This document shows, piece after piece, positions 33,376-45,241 of a DNA stretch of 64,000 bases; the stretch's first letter is position 1, and each line of letters opens with the position of its first letter. This DNA comes from Tetracladium setigerum (lineage: Eukaryota > Ascomycota > Leotiomycetes > Helotiales). The DNA is taken from NCBI GenBank assembly GCA_031472005.1, contig PZJY01000004.1:842556-906555 (forward strand), in the 5' to 3' direction. The notes beneath the pieces are model-generated. The model was not told the origin of the DNA. It worked only from the letters and a program-made list of their open reading frames with translations, and did no database searches. A program made the translations under genes and the position numbers.

Positions 33376-35148
33376 ATGGATTCAACAACAGCAGTCCACT
33401 CTACGCCAAACAAGCAACAACCCCCATGTCATTTCTGGCTCAAGGGCAGTTGCAAGAAGGGCGAAGCATGTCGATATTCCCATAATCATGCAATTGATAC
33501 CCCGAAATGTGAGTTCTCAACTCAAATCTGTGGTAATTAGCACAGCATGGCTAATATGAATATCAGCAGCCGGTCCTCTTGGTCGTTTGCAACACCCCAG
33601 CCACACCAATCAAGCACACCCGATGAGCGCAAGAGCGCAAGTAAACTGAGGCTCCAGCAAGCAACAATGAAAGGCACAAAAGCTACTCGACAGCGTAAAA
33701 TCTTCCACGGATTTGAAACTAAACGGCAAAACGATTCGCTTGGAAAACTTCGAATTCATTGCTTCTTACAACTGGAAGGACTGCAAGGAGCCAGTCATCG
33801 TTGTCCCAGGCAAGCGATTACTTGGAGGTCTCTCTGTTAATGGCTAATTATCAAAGGATCACCCGCACGCTGGACTCCGCCAATCCTTCCCATTCAATTA
33901 AAGAGGGACCGGGGCAAGACTTACGTTGACCAGAACAATGCTCGAAGTCCGCTAGGTGGATTCGACTCCTTTTTCAAAGCTCTCCTCACGATGCACCCAA
34001 ACTTCGACATGACCACCGTTGACTTGGTCTCAAATCGCAACAGCCTTCGAAATCTACTTGACTTTGTCTCGGGAAGAATAGAAAAACAATGGCGCATCGA
34101 AGTCGACATTGTTGGAGGTACGATGTTCTTCTCAAGATGCGAAGGACATAACGTCGTCCACGTACCACCTCATCATGAATCCTATGGCCGTGAGTTTGAA
34201 AAGAAGTTTACAAAATTCGATGGGGATTCTATCAGCAGCTTAGGATATCATCATATCGCCCGTTACGAGCTTGGAGGGCTGAGATGTGTGGTTAGAATTG
34301 AGGTAGACGGATATGACAGTCTTCTTGGCTCCGATGACAATCTTGACGAGCATCCTAACCCCTCAGCTGGACCAGACGATGGTCTGATTGACTTTCTATC
34401 TGGTATGAATCTCAAAGCGGCCTCCACGCCCGATATTTTACCGCCTCCCAAGCAATTGCCTGGTGAAGTCACGGTCATTAAGAAAGGGCATCTCGTCGAT
34501 CCTTCCTCGACTATCGAAATTAAGTTCTGCATCCACGTCACTCATAAGCTTCGAAAGGCAATGCCGCAGCTCTACCTCTCCCAAACCCACAGACTGTACG
34601 CTGGAGCTCACCAAAAAGGATTGATTTCCAAGGATAACGATATCACCAAATACACCATTGACGAACAAGGGTTCAGAGACTGGGAGGATAGACAACAAAC
34701 TTCTTTGAAACGTCTAATTGCTTTGATCACGTTTGTGAGAGAGACGGTGGATAAGAATAGTGGAGAGAAGTTCGTGTTGGTTGCGGAGAAAGAGTCGTTG
34801 AATAAAACGTTGAAGCTATTTGAGAGGGGTGGGAAGGGCATCTACTTGCCTGATGGAGTAAGGGAATCATGCTGGCCTGTGAGGTTTGCTGGTATCCCTG
34901 ATGGGACGCGAGGGGAAGGAAAAGCTGCTACTAGAAAGGCTCTCCAAAGAAAGCACGAGGAGGTCTTGTTACTTGGCTTTATTTGCGTTGAACTTTCAAG
35001 GGAAGATTGCTTGGTAGATTTGAGGCGTATGAATTTATGTTCACAGGGTCATGGGCAATTGCCGCTCCCCTCTTTTGAAATATCAATAATAAAGCCAGAG
35101 CTGAGACCACTTATGACATCTCAACACCTGACCCACTCTCAACCTTGA
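33376..35148 (+). CDS. CCCH zinc-finger protein with RAI1-like/unknown fungal domain
   Basis: The N-terminus holds one CCCH zinc finger (CHFWLKGSCKKGEACRYSH), an RNA-binding type. The rest matches a fungal family often mislabelled geranylgeranyl pyrophosphate synthetase: FEFIASYNW, then VIVVPG, SPARWTPP, a long alpha/beta part with LRCVVRIEVDGYD, and YLSQTHRLYAGAH. Exons: 33376-33508, 33567-33809, 33857-35148. The second intron (33810-33856) is of GC-AG type, CAG|GCAAGC, with a CTAAT branch. Exon 2 contains two in-frame TGA codons at 33647-33649 and 33668-33670. Both fall within a possible 42-nt (33641-33682) or 33-nt intron of length divisible by three, so a very short intron explains them best; nonsense mutation is the alternative. 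The zinc-finger fusion and family are firm, the role is not. Confidence 0.72.
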
Positions 35149-35384
35149 CCTATTTAGCGGAGCAAATAGTACCAGCAAGAGGAGACTCTCAGTCCTCTAA
35201 CTACTCATATGTCATGTTCGAAAGCGAGAGACTGACACTGACGTATAGTACCCAAACTCTGTCCAAGTTGAAAGTAAAATCTCCCCTGGTACTTCAAACT
35301 ACCCCCACCCTATAAAATATCATTTTGTCTGTATTCGTGATTCTCGTAACTTAGCGACCCATAACTAATTTTACACTCAGTTTT

Positions 35385-37250
35385 TCACTCCTTGTTTTCC
35401 ACGCTTGCTATTAAGTTCAAATACTCATCAGCCAAACTCCATTTCCCCCTCGCTATCCTAAACGCCACACCAAAGTGTTTTACGACCCCGCTCCAAAACT
35501 CCTCATCTATACCATGCGCTATCATATCCAAAGCAACCAAAGCCATATCCCTCGTAGCGGTCAGCAGAAAAGGAGGCATGTTGAACTCATTCAAGAAGTC
35601 CGTTTCATCAGCCGAGGCTACCTGCTGCGCTGCTCCTCGACTGTCTTTTGCTACGGTGGCTATCATTTTGAGGGCCATTATAGATCTTTGTGATGAGGCG
35701 GCAAAGGCGGGGTTGTTACCGTAGCCGTTACATGCTAGACTGTGTTTGTGAAGGCGGAGCATCGAACTGCATGGTTTTTTTTTAGTCGAGCTCAACGATG
35801 AAATGATTGCGGAAGAGGGAATCATACCTCATGAGTAGATAGAATGGCACACAAGAATGGTTCCACGTCTCGCCATTTACCAGATAATCAGCCTCCATTG
35901 CTTTTTCCATAGAACCTCGTATTAACATATCGAGGTAGTCTGCCTCGGCTTGTCGGAAGTCGGGTGTACTCTCGGTGTTTGACGTATGCTCAAAGACTTT
36001 GGACAGTATGTACACGGCTTGTACGGATTTGCCGAGTGGGTTGGTATGAGGAAATCGAATTTCGGGGAACAAGGCGTATACTTCCATAGAGCTGCCGAGT
36101 TGTACAGCACCTTCGCGTTCTTTGGTAAGTGGCCAGTAACTGGGGAGGTAGTTGCGTAAAGTGGGAGCGGAGGAAGCGAATGGACTTGGCTCATGGAGAT
36201 TTTCTAGCGACAAAATTCTGTTCATGCTTTATTAAAACTTGATTCAGGATATACTTGAGAATGGCTTGCCTTTCTAAAATCACTAAGCACCACCATACAT
36301 GCCTATGCTGTTGTAATTCTTCCTGTCCAGGGCCTGGGTTGTTCAAATCTATCTGAAGAGTTCGGTGCATCCCACTTGCCTGGGCCATACGCACGCACGC
36401 TCCAATGGTAAGGTAACAAAGTTGGTGTAGCGCTTGGCCTTGTTCATAAATCGCTATCAGCATTCCAGCTTGTATTATGGGTATTGTCTGTGTACTGATG
36501 GTGTGCAAATTTGAATGGAAGCGCTTTAATCCGGTGTATAAAGAGTTTAAATTGCCGCCATCAGTAGGCCGTTTAGTCACAAGATAGATGGCCAATAGCA
36601 GTGTACATGTTTCTGTATCAGGTACGGATCCATCTTTGGACGAGGGAATTTGGACTTGTGCGGGGGTGATGATAGGAAGCCAGGTATTCAGAGTTCGAAG
36701 GTACATTTCAAATATGTCTTCGATCTCATGCTTGATGGCGTGAAAGGGAGTGAAAATAGGCGCGGCGAGCCGCGATACGGTCGTTGGATTCGAGAAAGGA
36801 AAGTCGGCCGCTGAGTCTGAATCGGGAGAGGGCAGCTCATCGTGTGACAGCGGAAAGAAGCGTGGAGTAGGGATCGTAGCTAAATTAAGTCTGGGGAGAT
36901 CATTCCGTGCAGGAAACGATGCAATGCCAGATCCGTTCATTGCAGGAGTGTGGGCGGCCGACAATCCATTGGCATGCGGGACTCGAGTAGCCGTGATTCT
37001 TCCAGTTGGTGGCTCCTCCGAATAGACGCAATTGATCCCTGCGCTTGAGAGAAGTCAGTTCTCGATCGATCTCTGATTATTACTGTACCAGAATTGCATA
37101 CGTAGAGCATCTTTGGCATTGCGGCGAAGTCTTATCACACTTCTTCTTGAGTTTCCAACAGCGAATACAGGCAAATGAAGGGTCACTTCTGGGGTTGGCA
37201 TTCCATATCGCCTTATGGCCAGCAAGCGGATGCTTCAGTTCTGCACTCAT
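35385..37250 (-). CDS. Zn2Cys6 transcription factor
   Basis: A fungal binuclear-cluster regulator, 564 aa, intact. The DNA-binding motif near residues 28-58 is CIRCWKLKKKCDKTSPQCQRC, with the sixth cysteine (INC) supplied after the intron at 37044-37101. The fungal_trans middle region has YLRTLNTWLPIITPAQV, LCYLTIGACVRMAQASGMHR and HVWWCLVILER. Intron 36218-36269 is of GC-AG type (AG|GCAAGC...GAACAG) and intron 35767-35827 is GT-AG. A second ATG at 37298 in frame would add 16 residues. No clustered pathway genes point to its targets. Confidence 0.9.
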
Positions 37251-37981
37251 GACTGCTGGAATCCTTGATACTCTCTTTGACAGCACCTGGTTGAACACTT
37301 GAGATGCGAATTCTGCTGTCCAGACAGAGGTGGAATGATGGTGTCGTCTTCAAGCCGAGGAGGAGGAGGAAGGACAACAGTTCGGTAGCATTCTGTTTAC
37401 TGAATGCTGATTGGCTGCCTTTGCGATCTCATCTTGGCATCGCTCCTACAGGAATGTATCCTACTGGTATACTGTAACTCGTGTCTTGAAACTGATTTTC
37501 AGACTTTTCGATTTTTCTTCTTTTCAACTTTTCAACTTTTCAATACTTCAATATTTTGACTTTTTAGCTTTTTAATATTTTAATCTTTTGATATTTTATC
37601 ATTTCGACTTTTCAACTTTTCAAGGGTTTAAGCGTTACTTTTGGAAATCCTAAAACACCATACATAGTATGGTGTACAGGTGATAGCAAGCCTACAGGAA
37701 CGCATGAAAGAAATCCACTGAAGCAGCCTTGCAATCAAGCAAAAAGGAAGTAAAAATATGCCCACGGTAAAGAGAAAAATGCTGATGTATTCCTCCAAGC
37801 CTCTAGTCCGTAGACGAGTATCTATTCAACCTCTATTCTGGTATCGCGAACTGGTATGGCCTTTTTTACTTTCCAAAACGCTTATGCTCCACCTCCAAAA
37901 CCATTGCCTGCCCCATGTCCAAAAACTTCCTGTCCAAAAGTTTCTCTCCAATCCACTTCATATACTTTTTGATATAGACAA
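37251..37981. other. Intergenic with CTTTTCAA-type array
   Basis: Upstream region of the Zn2Cys6 gene. From about 37500 to 37622 runs a T-rich array with CTTTTCAACTTTTCAACTTTTCAA and diverged 8-10-nt units. It is the inverse of the arrays at 22050-22130 and 25225-25290. No gene supported. Confidence 0.5.
37500..37622. repeat. Short-period CTTTTCAA/TTTTCGAC array
   Basis: Units such as ACTTTTCAACTTTTCAA, TATTTTGACTTTTTAGC and ATTTCGACTTTTCAA follow each other with 8-10-nt spacing across about 120 bp. The reverse complement (TTGAAAAGTCGAAA) matches the purine-rich arrays at 22050 and 25225. Confidence 0.65.
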
Positions 37982-39138
37982 TCAAGAACTTTTTGTGTCC
38001 CCGATAACCATATTCTTCTCTTCGACGGGAGTTGCCATTTCTTCAGCCCAATCACCACCAGGTTTAGGCGAAATGACAGGTCCAGAAGAAAGAGGCGGGA
38101 ATTCCTCGGGAGCGGTACAGCTTGTTCTTGCGATCGTCCTCCTCTCCCACCACCTCTTCCACCCCGCGCCCCGCCTCTCCCTCTACCTCGTATCTCATAA
38201 CCGCCACCTCTGGATGCTTGACCACTACTTTCCTCGTCATCCTGTGTCGCATATTTACTGTTTCCCAAACCACCCCGAGCAACTCCTCCGAATCCACCTC
38301 TCACATATTCCGAACTTCTGCCCTTCCTGTCCACAATATCAGCATCGGTCTTTTCGCTATCCCATTCCCTTCCTCCTTGTGCCTTCATCTTTCTCTCCCT
38401 ATTCTTTGCCCTTTCTGACTCCATTGCCCGTGAATTCTTGCTCTCTGCGATTGCCTTCTCTCGGATTTCCTTTGCCAATTCCTTCTCTCGATGTTGGAAT
38501 GCAGCTTGATCTGCCTGACTTCTCTGGTGACGCTCATTCTTTTTCGCACTGAAGATAGCCATCTTTTCCATCTTGGCTGTCATCTCTTCCTCCGTCGGCT
38601 TTTTATGAGCAGGTCCTCCTGTAGCGGACCGGTCGCCTCTTACAGCTGGAACTCGGGCAATCGTTTCTTGTGCTGGCGCAACATTGGCAGGTGTAGGGGC
38701 TGGTTGTTCCGGTGCAGGTTCGACGTTCGAGGGTTTAACTTTGGGAGAGGGAGTGTCTACGACTTTATCTGGAGCTGGAACTGGAGCTGGCATTGGTTCA
38801 TGTTGATCTGCATATTTCGATTGTCCCATTCCATGTTGATTTGAACCCCCGCGTTGGTTTGATCCTCCGCGACCCCCTCGGCCTCCACGTTGCCTCTGAT
38901 CCGGTCTGCGATCTTGTTGTCTCGGCGTAAATCCAGCTCGACCATTGGCGCCTTCGGGTTTTGATTCAAGACGTATATCTCGAGAGCCGACCGAGTAGTT
39001 GGAGGATTGGACCACCGGAGTCGAGTCGCTTTCGGGGGGTGCAGGTGTGTCTTCAATGACTACAGCAGGCTCGGTTACAGGCTCGAAGTCATCAGCAAAG
39101 AGGTCGTCGTCCGCTCTGGATTGCGCAAAGGGGTCCAT
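37982..39138 (-). CDS. RGG-rich RNA-binding-type protein, one frameshift
   Basis: A 385-aa low-complexity protein (MDPFAQSRADDDLFADDFEP) with an arginine/glycine box near residues 90-110 (RGGRGGRGGSNQRGG) and a second at about 300-345 (RGRGRGGARGGRGGGRGG). Between them is a charged helical part (KMEKMAIFSAKKNERHQ; REWDSEKTDADI). The C-terminus contains EEFPPLSSGP and ends near TKSS. RGG boxes bind RNA and are methylated; the middle helix resembles a common ascomycete RGG protein of unknown role. At about 38113 one base (a second G on the coding strand) is missing: as written the tail turns to unrelated sequence ending at 37882, with the base it reads EEFPPL and stops at 37982. Single exon. 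Confidence 0.75.
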
Positions 39139-40334
39139 GATGAAGCAATGTTCGAGGGGTGCTGTGGAGGGGAGGTGGTGACGGGAACAGAGGTGGTACG
39201 GCCCTCGCAATGTCTGTGGTCGATAAGGTGCGATATGTTATTTTTCGCCGTGGGATAAGGAGTATTTCTGCTATTTCGATTGAGATATATAGATGTGGTC
39301 TTCTGTCGCTTCTCTCCCTCTGTTCACACTTCCAGGTCAGGAATAGAATATTGATGGCGGGGTGATGTGGGAAGTTCTCCATTGATCGAGCGGTGGACCT
39401 TGGCAGAAACTTCCCCGGATTATTGTTATTACGATCCGGAGGAATACAACACGGAACTTGCTCATACCCCACAGGCCGAGGGCTGGAGCAGTCGAAGGGT
39501 CGACGACTGGCTGGCGTGCTCGAAGCAAATAAATAGACTTCCCAGAACAACGAATATTTGATCTTTATTTCTTTTGTGAAAAATGTAAAGTCTTACTTAC
39601 ACGTCACAGTTTTTTCTAATCAAAGCACGTGGAATTTAGAGGCTGAACTGAAATAGAGGACTTTTATCATCATGCCGTAAAACCAACCGTTGGGTACAGG
39701 ACTCCGTAAGGTAAGGCTGTTTGTTGATGGCATGCGTAAGCCAAGGCTTATTATTAAGGTTGGTTTGGTATTCTTGAACCTTGTGCCCTTCCTTCTCCTC
39801 CCCTCCGATCTCCCTCAAAAGCAATGCCTGCCAGACTACTTTGCTTTTTTGCGTTCAACACAATCTGTCTTCTCTTATAAGTTATCCCGGGTGTCCTCCG
39901 TGTCTGGATCTGAGATGAAAAGGTGATGGAGGATCGATCGGCTTCACTGCGAGACTGAATGGCAACACTTGACGTTGTTCGACCCCGCCAACATAAAGTG
40001 AACCCTAAACAGTCTCCAAGGACTGCGTTGAGTGTACTTACTACGATTCGGATTCAGCTTCAGCTATCGCGAAACAACTCCCCACCAGTTCAACTTAACT
40101 TAAACATCCAAGGAAGGAAAAAAGAACGGTACTCGTCGACTGAACGAGGCTGAACAAAGAAAGACAGGTATAAATAAGATCACCTTCTTCCTCGACATTT
40201 ACACTTCTCCCTCTTTCATCCCCGATCACAATCAAAGCGCCACAAACCTCCTCATCAAATATCACAGGCAGACAGCCTCCCAATCTACATCATTCCAAAC
40301 TTCAGATCAACCGACCGAGCAACGAAAAGTCAAA
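39139..40334. other. Divergent intergenic region
   Basis: Lies between the start of the RGG gene and the plus-strand gene at 40335. No supported gene. The last 100 bases are CAATC/CATC-rich as in fungal 5' leaders (ACATCATTCCAAACTTCAGA). Confidence 0.4.
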
Positions 40335-41120
40335 ATGCCAGAATCACCTCCCGTGTTGGGCTCTCACGAGCAACCTACCTCACCCTCATCACCCACCAAA
40401 CATCCTCGCGATATCAAGGCTCCTTCTCAACTCACAGGCGTCGAGAGAATCATGTCGGTCGACCACACCACCCAATCAACCCTCGCAAGACACCACTCCC
40501 TCCGCTGCCTCCTTCGCCTCACCATCACCCAAACATCCCAACCAGCGTCGCACTTCATCACCTTCGCCACGGAAGTGCTCACGGAGTTTTGCGAAGTCTT
40601 GAGCCAAGCAGGCGCGAGGATTTTCACTCATGACCTTCTTGTCATCAAGCTTGAGCAGGGTCGACTTGTCATCTTGTTTGATGTCTTTGCGAAGGATTAT
40701 CCAAAGCCTTTCCGGTCAAATATGATCAAGTCTGTCAATAGGAGTGTCTACTTGGCTGGTGGGAAGACGGGTGGGTGGTTTATCGTGAGGGGGAGGGACC
40801 TGGATGGGTTGGTTAGGAATCAGTATGAGGCTATAAGAGGTGGCATGGGTGGAGATGTGCCATACTTTGTGGACAACGTCAACGGCAATGGAGTTGCTCA
40901 CGGAGGGGCATCCGGAAATGGGAGAGATGCAAGTGCTGGAGGGGAATCTGGGGAAGAATCAGGCAATGGTGAGACAGCGAGCGCGATTGTAACAGGCGAA
41001 GTCGAGGTTGAAGGAGGTTCTAAGTTTGAGCCGTTTGTGTGCGAAGATGAGCCAGACCCAGATGATGAGCTGATAGTGATGGGTAGAAGACGTCCAAGCG
41101 AGGGTGTAAGGGGGGTTTGA
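40335..41120 (+). CDS. Uncharacterised protein, conserved-looking core
   Basis: Single exon, 261 aa, intact. Ser/Pro-rich start (PTSPSSPTKHPRDIKAPS). A folded core lies at about residues 55-165 (VLTEFCEVLSQAGARIF; RLVILFDVFAKDYPKPFRSN; GGWFIVRGRDLDGLVRNQYEAI), then a Gly/Asn-rich linker and an acidic tail (CEDEPDPDDELIVMGRRRPSE). No signal peptide or membrane helix. I do not recognise the family. Confidence 0.65.
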   Translation: MPESPPVLGSHEQPTSPSSPTKHPRDIKAPSQLTGVERIMSVDHTTQSTLARHHSLRCLLRLTITQTSQPASHFITFATEVLTEFCEVLSQAGARIFTHDLLVIKLEQGRLVILFDVFAKDYPKPFRSNMIKSVNRSVYLAGGKTGGWFIVRGRDLDGLVRNQYEAIRGGMGGDVPYFVDNVNGNGVAHGGASGNGRDASAGGESGEESGNGETASAIVTGEVEVEGGSKFEPFVCEDEPDPDDELIVMGRRRPSEGVRGV

Positions 41121-41750
41121 CGAAGACTTAGCTATGTAGAGTAGGGGTTGAGGTTGGAACACTGCATGGATTCACGCGACTGAAATGGCGGTTAGGAGAT
41201 GATATCCAAGGGCTGGTCCCGTCGGGAAGGTCTGGGTACACTAGTAGAGCTTCAAGGAGTCCATAATCTGAAAGCAACAATACGAAGCGAGGCTTTGAAA
41301 TAGAATTTATACATCCATTTCACTGTTGTGATCAAACGTGCGGGCCGCCAAACTGAAATGATGGCGAATGGGCTTCGTAAGAAGTAGGAGAGCTATGTCG
41401 CTCATCAGTGCATGTCTGAATTCCATCGACTATGGTGAAGCGTCAACGCTAGTGATAGACCTGACTTCAAGTTTTTGATACCTGTGCAGCTGACGAATCA
41501 CTGCCATCTAAAATTGTAGCTCTTCTCATACCCAACAAGCACATGGCGTCGTCATCTAATTGCAAACTTCCCAGGGAACAAAAGTATAGGTAGTTGGGTA
41601 AGCAGGATCGAATTAGATATTGAGCTGAACTACAGCCAAAGGGGAGTATCAAGCGAAACCAAGGAGGAAGCTCGTGCTTTTGTCTGGCCATGATATCATC
41701 TATTGTTACAATTTCTGCAAAATATCTCGAAGAAGACGACATTCAGCTGA
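41121..41750. other. Intergenic, 3' flank of PRE9
   Basis: Lies between two converging genes. A 91-aa minus-strand frame (41467-41742) begins 9 bp after the PRE9 stop and is probably its 3' untranslated region rather than a gene. Confidence 0.4.
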
Positions 41751-42673
41751 TTATGCTCCTCCTTCAGGTGCAGTATCTGACTTTGCCAGGTCGTGCTCCT
41801 TCAACAAAGCTGTGATCTCATCAGCACCCCACAGGTGGTGATAGATTTGGCCATCCTTCGTCATGCCAACAGTCGCAAACTCGACTAGAGCCAAGGTTAG
41901 CAGAATTCGCGCAATAATATGAATTATACATACTCTTCTCACTGCTCAACTTTGTGGAATCCATCGTCTTGCTCAACACCTTCACCGCCATACCACAAGC
42001 CTCCTTCAAGGTGCAATCCTCCTTATAATCCTGCTTCAACAGACTCTGTGCGCTCGCATTGTTTGCTCCGACACTTGTAGCCTTCCATCCTCCGTAGTTT
42101 CCACTTGGGTTGCTCTGGTACAGTTGGAACTGGCGTTGGGGTCGTAACCAGCATAGATGAATGAAACACCGAAAGGTCGTAGACCACCGTGCTGCGTGTA
42201 GCCCTGCTTCAGATCGCATAATCGACGTACGAGCTGCTCGCATGGGATATCTTCGTTGTATGTGAGGAGGTACTTTTGGGCGGCTTGTCGGGCATAGTTG
42301 ATGAGGATGTTGGCATCGGCGGTCATTCCTGCAACGGCGCAGATCATGTTACTGGATGATGAGTTAGATTCGGCTAGAAATTATGATAGAAATCCCTTTC
42401 AAATACTTACTCGTTCAAGATGTACAGCTTCTCGGCGGATGTGTCCTGCTCCAGAAGCTTGCTGGTGACCTTTCTCTCTGCCGCCAAAACAATACCATCT
42501 TTCGCTAATATACCCAAAGCAGTACCGGCGTGGGAGATGGCCTCGAGGGCATATTCGACTTGATAGAGACGTCCTTCGGGGGAGAAGATAGTTGTCTAGG
42601 GAGAGTGGTTAACTAATATCAATTGATTGGAAACGGTATGGAAGCTTACCCTGGAATCGTATCTTCTGGACAT
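41751..42673 (-). CDS. PRE9: 20S proteasome alpha-3 subunit, one frameshift
   Basis: Alpha-ring subunit of the 20S proteasome (yeast PRE9, human PSMA4). It starts [20 protein letters not shown], the alpha-subunit signature with the gate-forming N-tail. VEYALEAISHAGTALGI, RLCDLKQGYTQHGGLRPFGV, YQSNPSGNYGGWKATSVG and a final EFATVGMTKDGQIYHH all fit. Four exons; introns 42596-42649, 42352-42410 and 41885-41933. At 42138-42141 (GGGG on the plus strand) one base is missing; adding it gives 253 aa, the usual length. Since the rest of the gene is under obvious constraint, a sequencing error is likely. Divergent from the WW/FF gene across 339 bp. Confidence 0.93.
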
Positions 42674-43012
42674 GATGGCGGGTGTTTGGGGAGGTAGATG
42701 GAGGTTCGAGGTTCGGGGTGCTGGAAGAAAAAAAGATTCTTGAATTCACAATTCAAATTGGCGGTTGGGAAGTGGTCGTTGTTATTGGAGAGCTTTGAGA
42801 TGCGGATATATCTGGGGAGCTCTCACTTCATCAAGCTCCAGGCACAGGATGCACGCACGCGTTTTAGCGTTGACGCCTGAACTGTGAGGCCCAAAATTTT
42901 TGGAGCTGTCCCAAATTATTCCCCAGATCTTGCGACGGGACTACAACGGCAACACTCGACAAGAAATTAACGCTTTTCCAAGAATTAAAAAGATCCAGGA
43001 TGCGCCATTACA
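42674..43012. promoter_or_regulatory. Bidirectional promoter, PRE9 / WW-FF gene
   Basis: Short 339-bp gap between two divergent housekeeping genes. It includes TTCAAATTGGCGGTTGG, an inverted CCAAT-like word (ATTGG), near 42750-42767. I do not see a convincing PACE-type proteasome element. Confidence 0.4.
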
Positions 43013-44702
43013 ATGCTAAAGTCTACCCATAAACCAGTTGCCCTTGCCCCCTCCCAGAAGGTTGGACGGAACACAAAGCGCCAACAGGACATTCTTATTT
43101 CTACAATGCGGCAACCAAACAATCCACCTACACGAGACCAGCTCCTCCCCCACCAGCTGCCATTCCTCCTCCTCCCCAAAACCCATCGCAGAGTTTCCTC
43201 CAGTACCAATCCGTTGGAAGTTCTGGACCAAATGTTGGACCGGCCTTCGACTACCAATCTTCCCAGGCGCAATTTCAGGGTGGCAGAGGTGGATTCCCAG
43301 GTCAGAGAGGAGGTAGGGGAGGACATGGCGGACGTGAAGCAAGGCCAGGACCACAACTAAATGACAAACCCATTTCTATAAGTCCCATTCCAGGTCAGGA
43401 ACCATGGAGCTTGGTTCACACCAAGTATGGCCGTCGATTCGTGTACAATTCGAAACAAGACAAGAGTTACTGGCGGATACCAGACAAGCTGAAAGATGGC
43501 ATTCTAGAACTAGACCAACTTCGAATCAAGGAAAAGGCACAGTCTCTGTTACCAAAAGAAAACGGCGATGTCCTTGATAACCAGGACGGCAAAAGGGAGA
43601 ATGCGGAAAGTCAAGGAGCTGCAGCAAGGCCAACGCTTGGAGGAGCATCTACGGAAATGGATGGAGCAGAAGACAGTTCCGAGTACGAGGAGGTTGAGGT
43701 AACAGACGATGAGGATGATGAGAACCCCGCGAAACGGCAGAGAACAGAAGAGCCCGATCCGGAACAGCCAGTCGAGTTTAATGAAGATGATATTGCGTTC
43801 CAGTTGGCTGCAATGGGTCAGGAATATGGCTTGGACGCCGGAGAATATGATGATGGAAATATGGAGGATTGGAAGAGGGTGCAGATGGAATGGAGATCAC
43901 AGAGGAGGACTCGGTAGCATTGTTCAAGGATCTGTTGAATGACTTTGGTATTAACCCGTATAGCCCTTGGGAAAAGCTGATTGAGGAAGGAAAGTTGGTG
44001 GATGATCTCCGCTACACGGCTCTTCCAACAACGAAAGCGCGCAAAGAAGTCTGGGAAGAGTGGGCGCGGGAGAAGATCAAGCTCCTGCGAGCACAACGAG
44101 CCAAGGAGGAAAAGAAGGACCCAACCATTCCGTATCTCAAATTTCTGGAAACGCATGCAACTCCCAAGCTGTACTGGCCAGAGTTTAAGAGGAAATTTAA
44201 GAAGGAAGCTGTGATGAGGGACGCAACACTGGCAGACAAGGACCGAGAAAAGATGTATAGGGAGCATATCAACCGTCTCAAATTGCCACAGTCGACCTTG
44301 AAGTCAGACTTGTCCAACCTTCTTAAGTCTCAACCGCTTTCTATACTGAATAACGCCACTCTCCCAGCTCATCTCCCGTCTTCGATTCTCTCGCAAGTAC
44401 TCTTCATCTCCCTTAATGAGTCTATACGAGATCCTCTTGTGGAGGCATACATATCTACATTGCCACCACCTCCGCAGACTGTTGACGAGGAAGAAAGCGA
44501 AGAAGCCATCAAGAATAGAACGGACCGAGAGCGAAGGCAAAAGGCGCTAGAGGATAGAGAGAAGCACGTAGCGGAGGAGAAGCGTCGGCAGAAGAAAAAC
44601 CTGGAGTTTGGAAAGGGTCGGCTACGGGAAGAAGAAGCCGAGATTGAGAGAGCTATGAATGTCTCGAAGAAGGGACTTCGAGATCATCTGATGGAGGGAT
44701 AA
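43013..44702 (+). CDS. WW/FF-domain splicing-type protein (URN1-like), two frameshifts
   Basis: A protein with one WW domain near residues 17-45 (PEGWTEHKAPTGHSYFYN...TRP), a Gly/Arg-rich linker (GGRGGFPGQRGGRGG), and a second WW-like unit (EPWSLVHTKYGRRFVYN, YWRIPDKL). After an acidic stretch comes an FF domain (ALFKDLLNDFGINPYSPWEKL, with TPKLYWPEFKRKFKKEAVMRD) and a charged coiled coil at the C-terminus. This is the layout of yeast Urn1 and the S. pombe Dre4 group, which act in or near pre-mRNA splicing. Two single bases are missing: in CCCCC at 43047-43051 and in TTGG at 43869-43872. With both added the gene is 563 aa without introns. Confidence 0.85.
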
Positions 44703-45241
44703 CCTCCGAGAAGAAGCTTTAGCCCCAGCCGTTGCAGATTTGCTAGTATGCATTGGGCTCTGTTAACCCAGATGTGAACAACAAATGGGAGTACGAAGCT
44801 TACACAACTGTTCTTTTGATTTCGGTGACACAACATTTGGCACGATAGAATAATTTCTCTCTTCCGTGTCAGCACTTCTGCTCTCTCACCTCATAGCTCT
44901 TACATTTTTCAAACTATCATCCAATTCGTTGGATTTGTATTAGTGAACCGTTGCGGACGCTAAAATCTCGTGTTCTTCGTCGTAGGAAGGGTATCGTCAC
45001 ATGCAGCTGTCCTAAACAAACCTTATGCCATTAGAATGACAATGCATCCTGCCGAATTATACGAGAATCTAAGATCGAGTGCTTTTATTAGAATGTCTAA
45101 TCGACGATCGAGATGGCTTTGTCAAGTATATATTAATGTCACCGCAATGCTATATTCAAGCAATCTGCTCGCATCAATCACTTTCTTCTCATTACTTCTC
45201 ATCTCAAAAGCTCGACCAACCTTTTCAATCCTACAGCAAAG
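44703..45241. other. Intergenic, no gene seen
   Basis: This is the 3' flank of the WW/FF gene and 5' region of the secreted protein at 45242. No gene supported. Confidence 0.4.

Noticed and set aside
41467..41742. 91-aa minus-strand frame right after PRE9
   Set aside because: It begins 9 bp after the PRE9 stop with no promoter space; more likely the 3' untranslated region.
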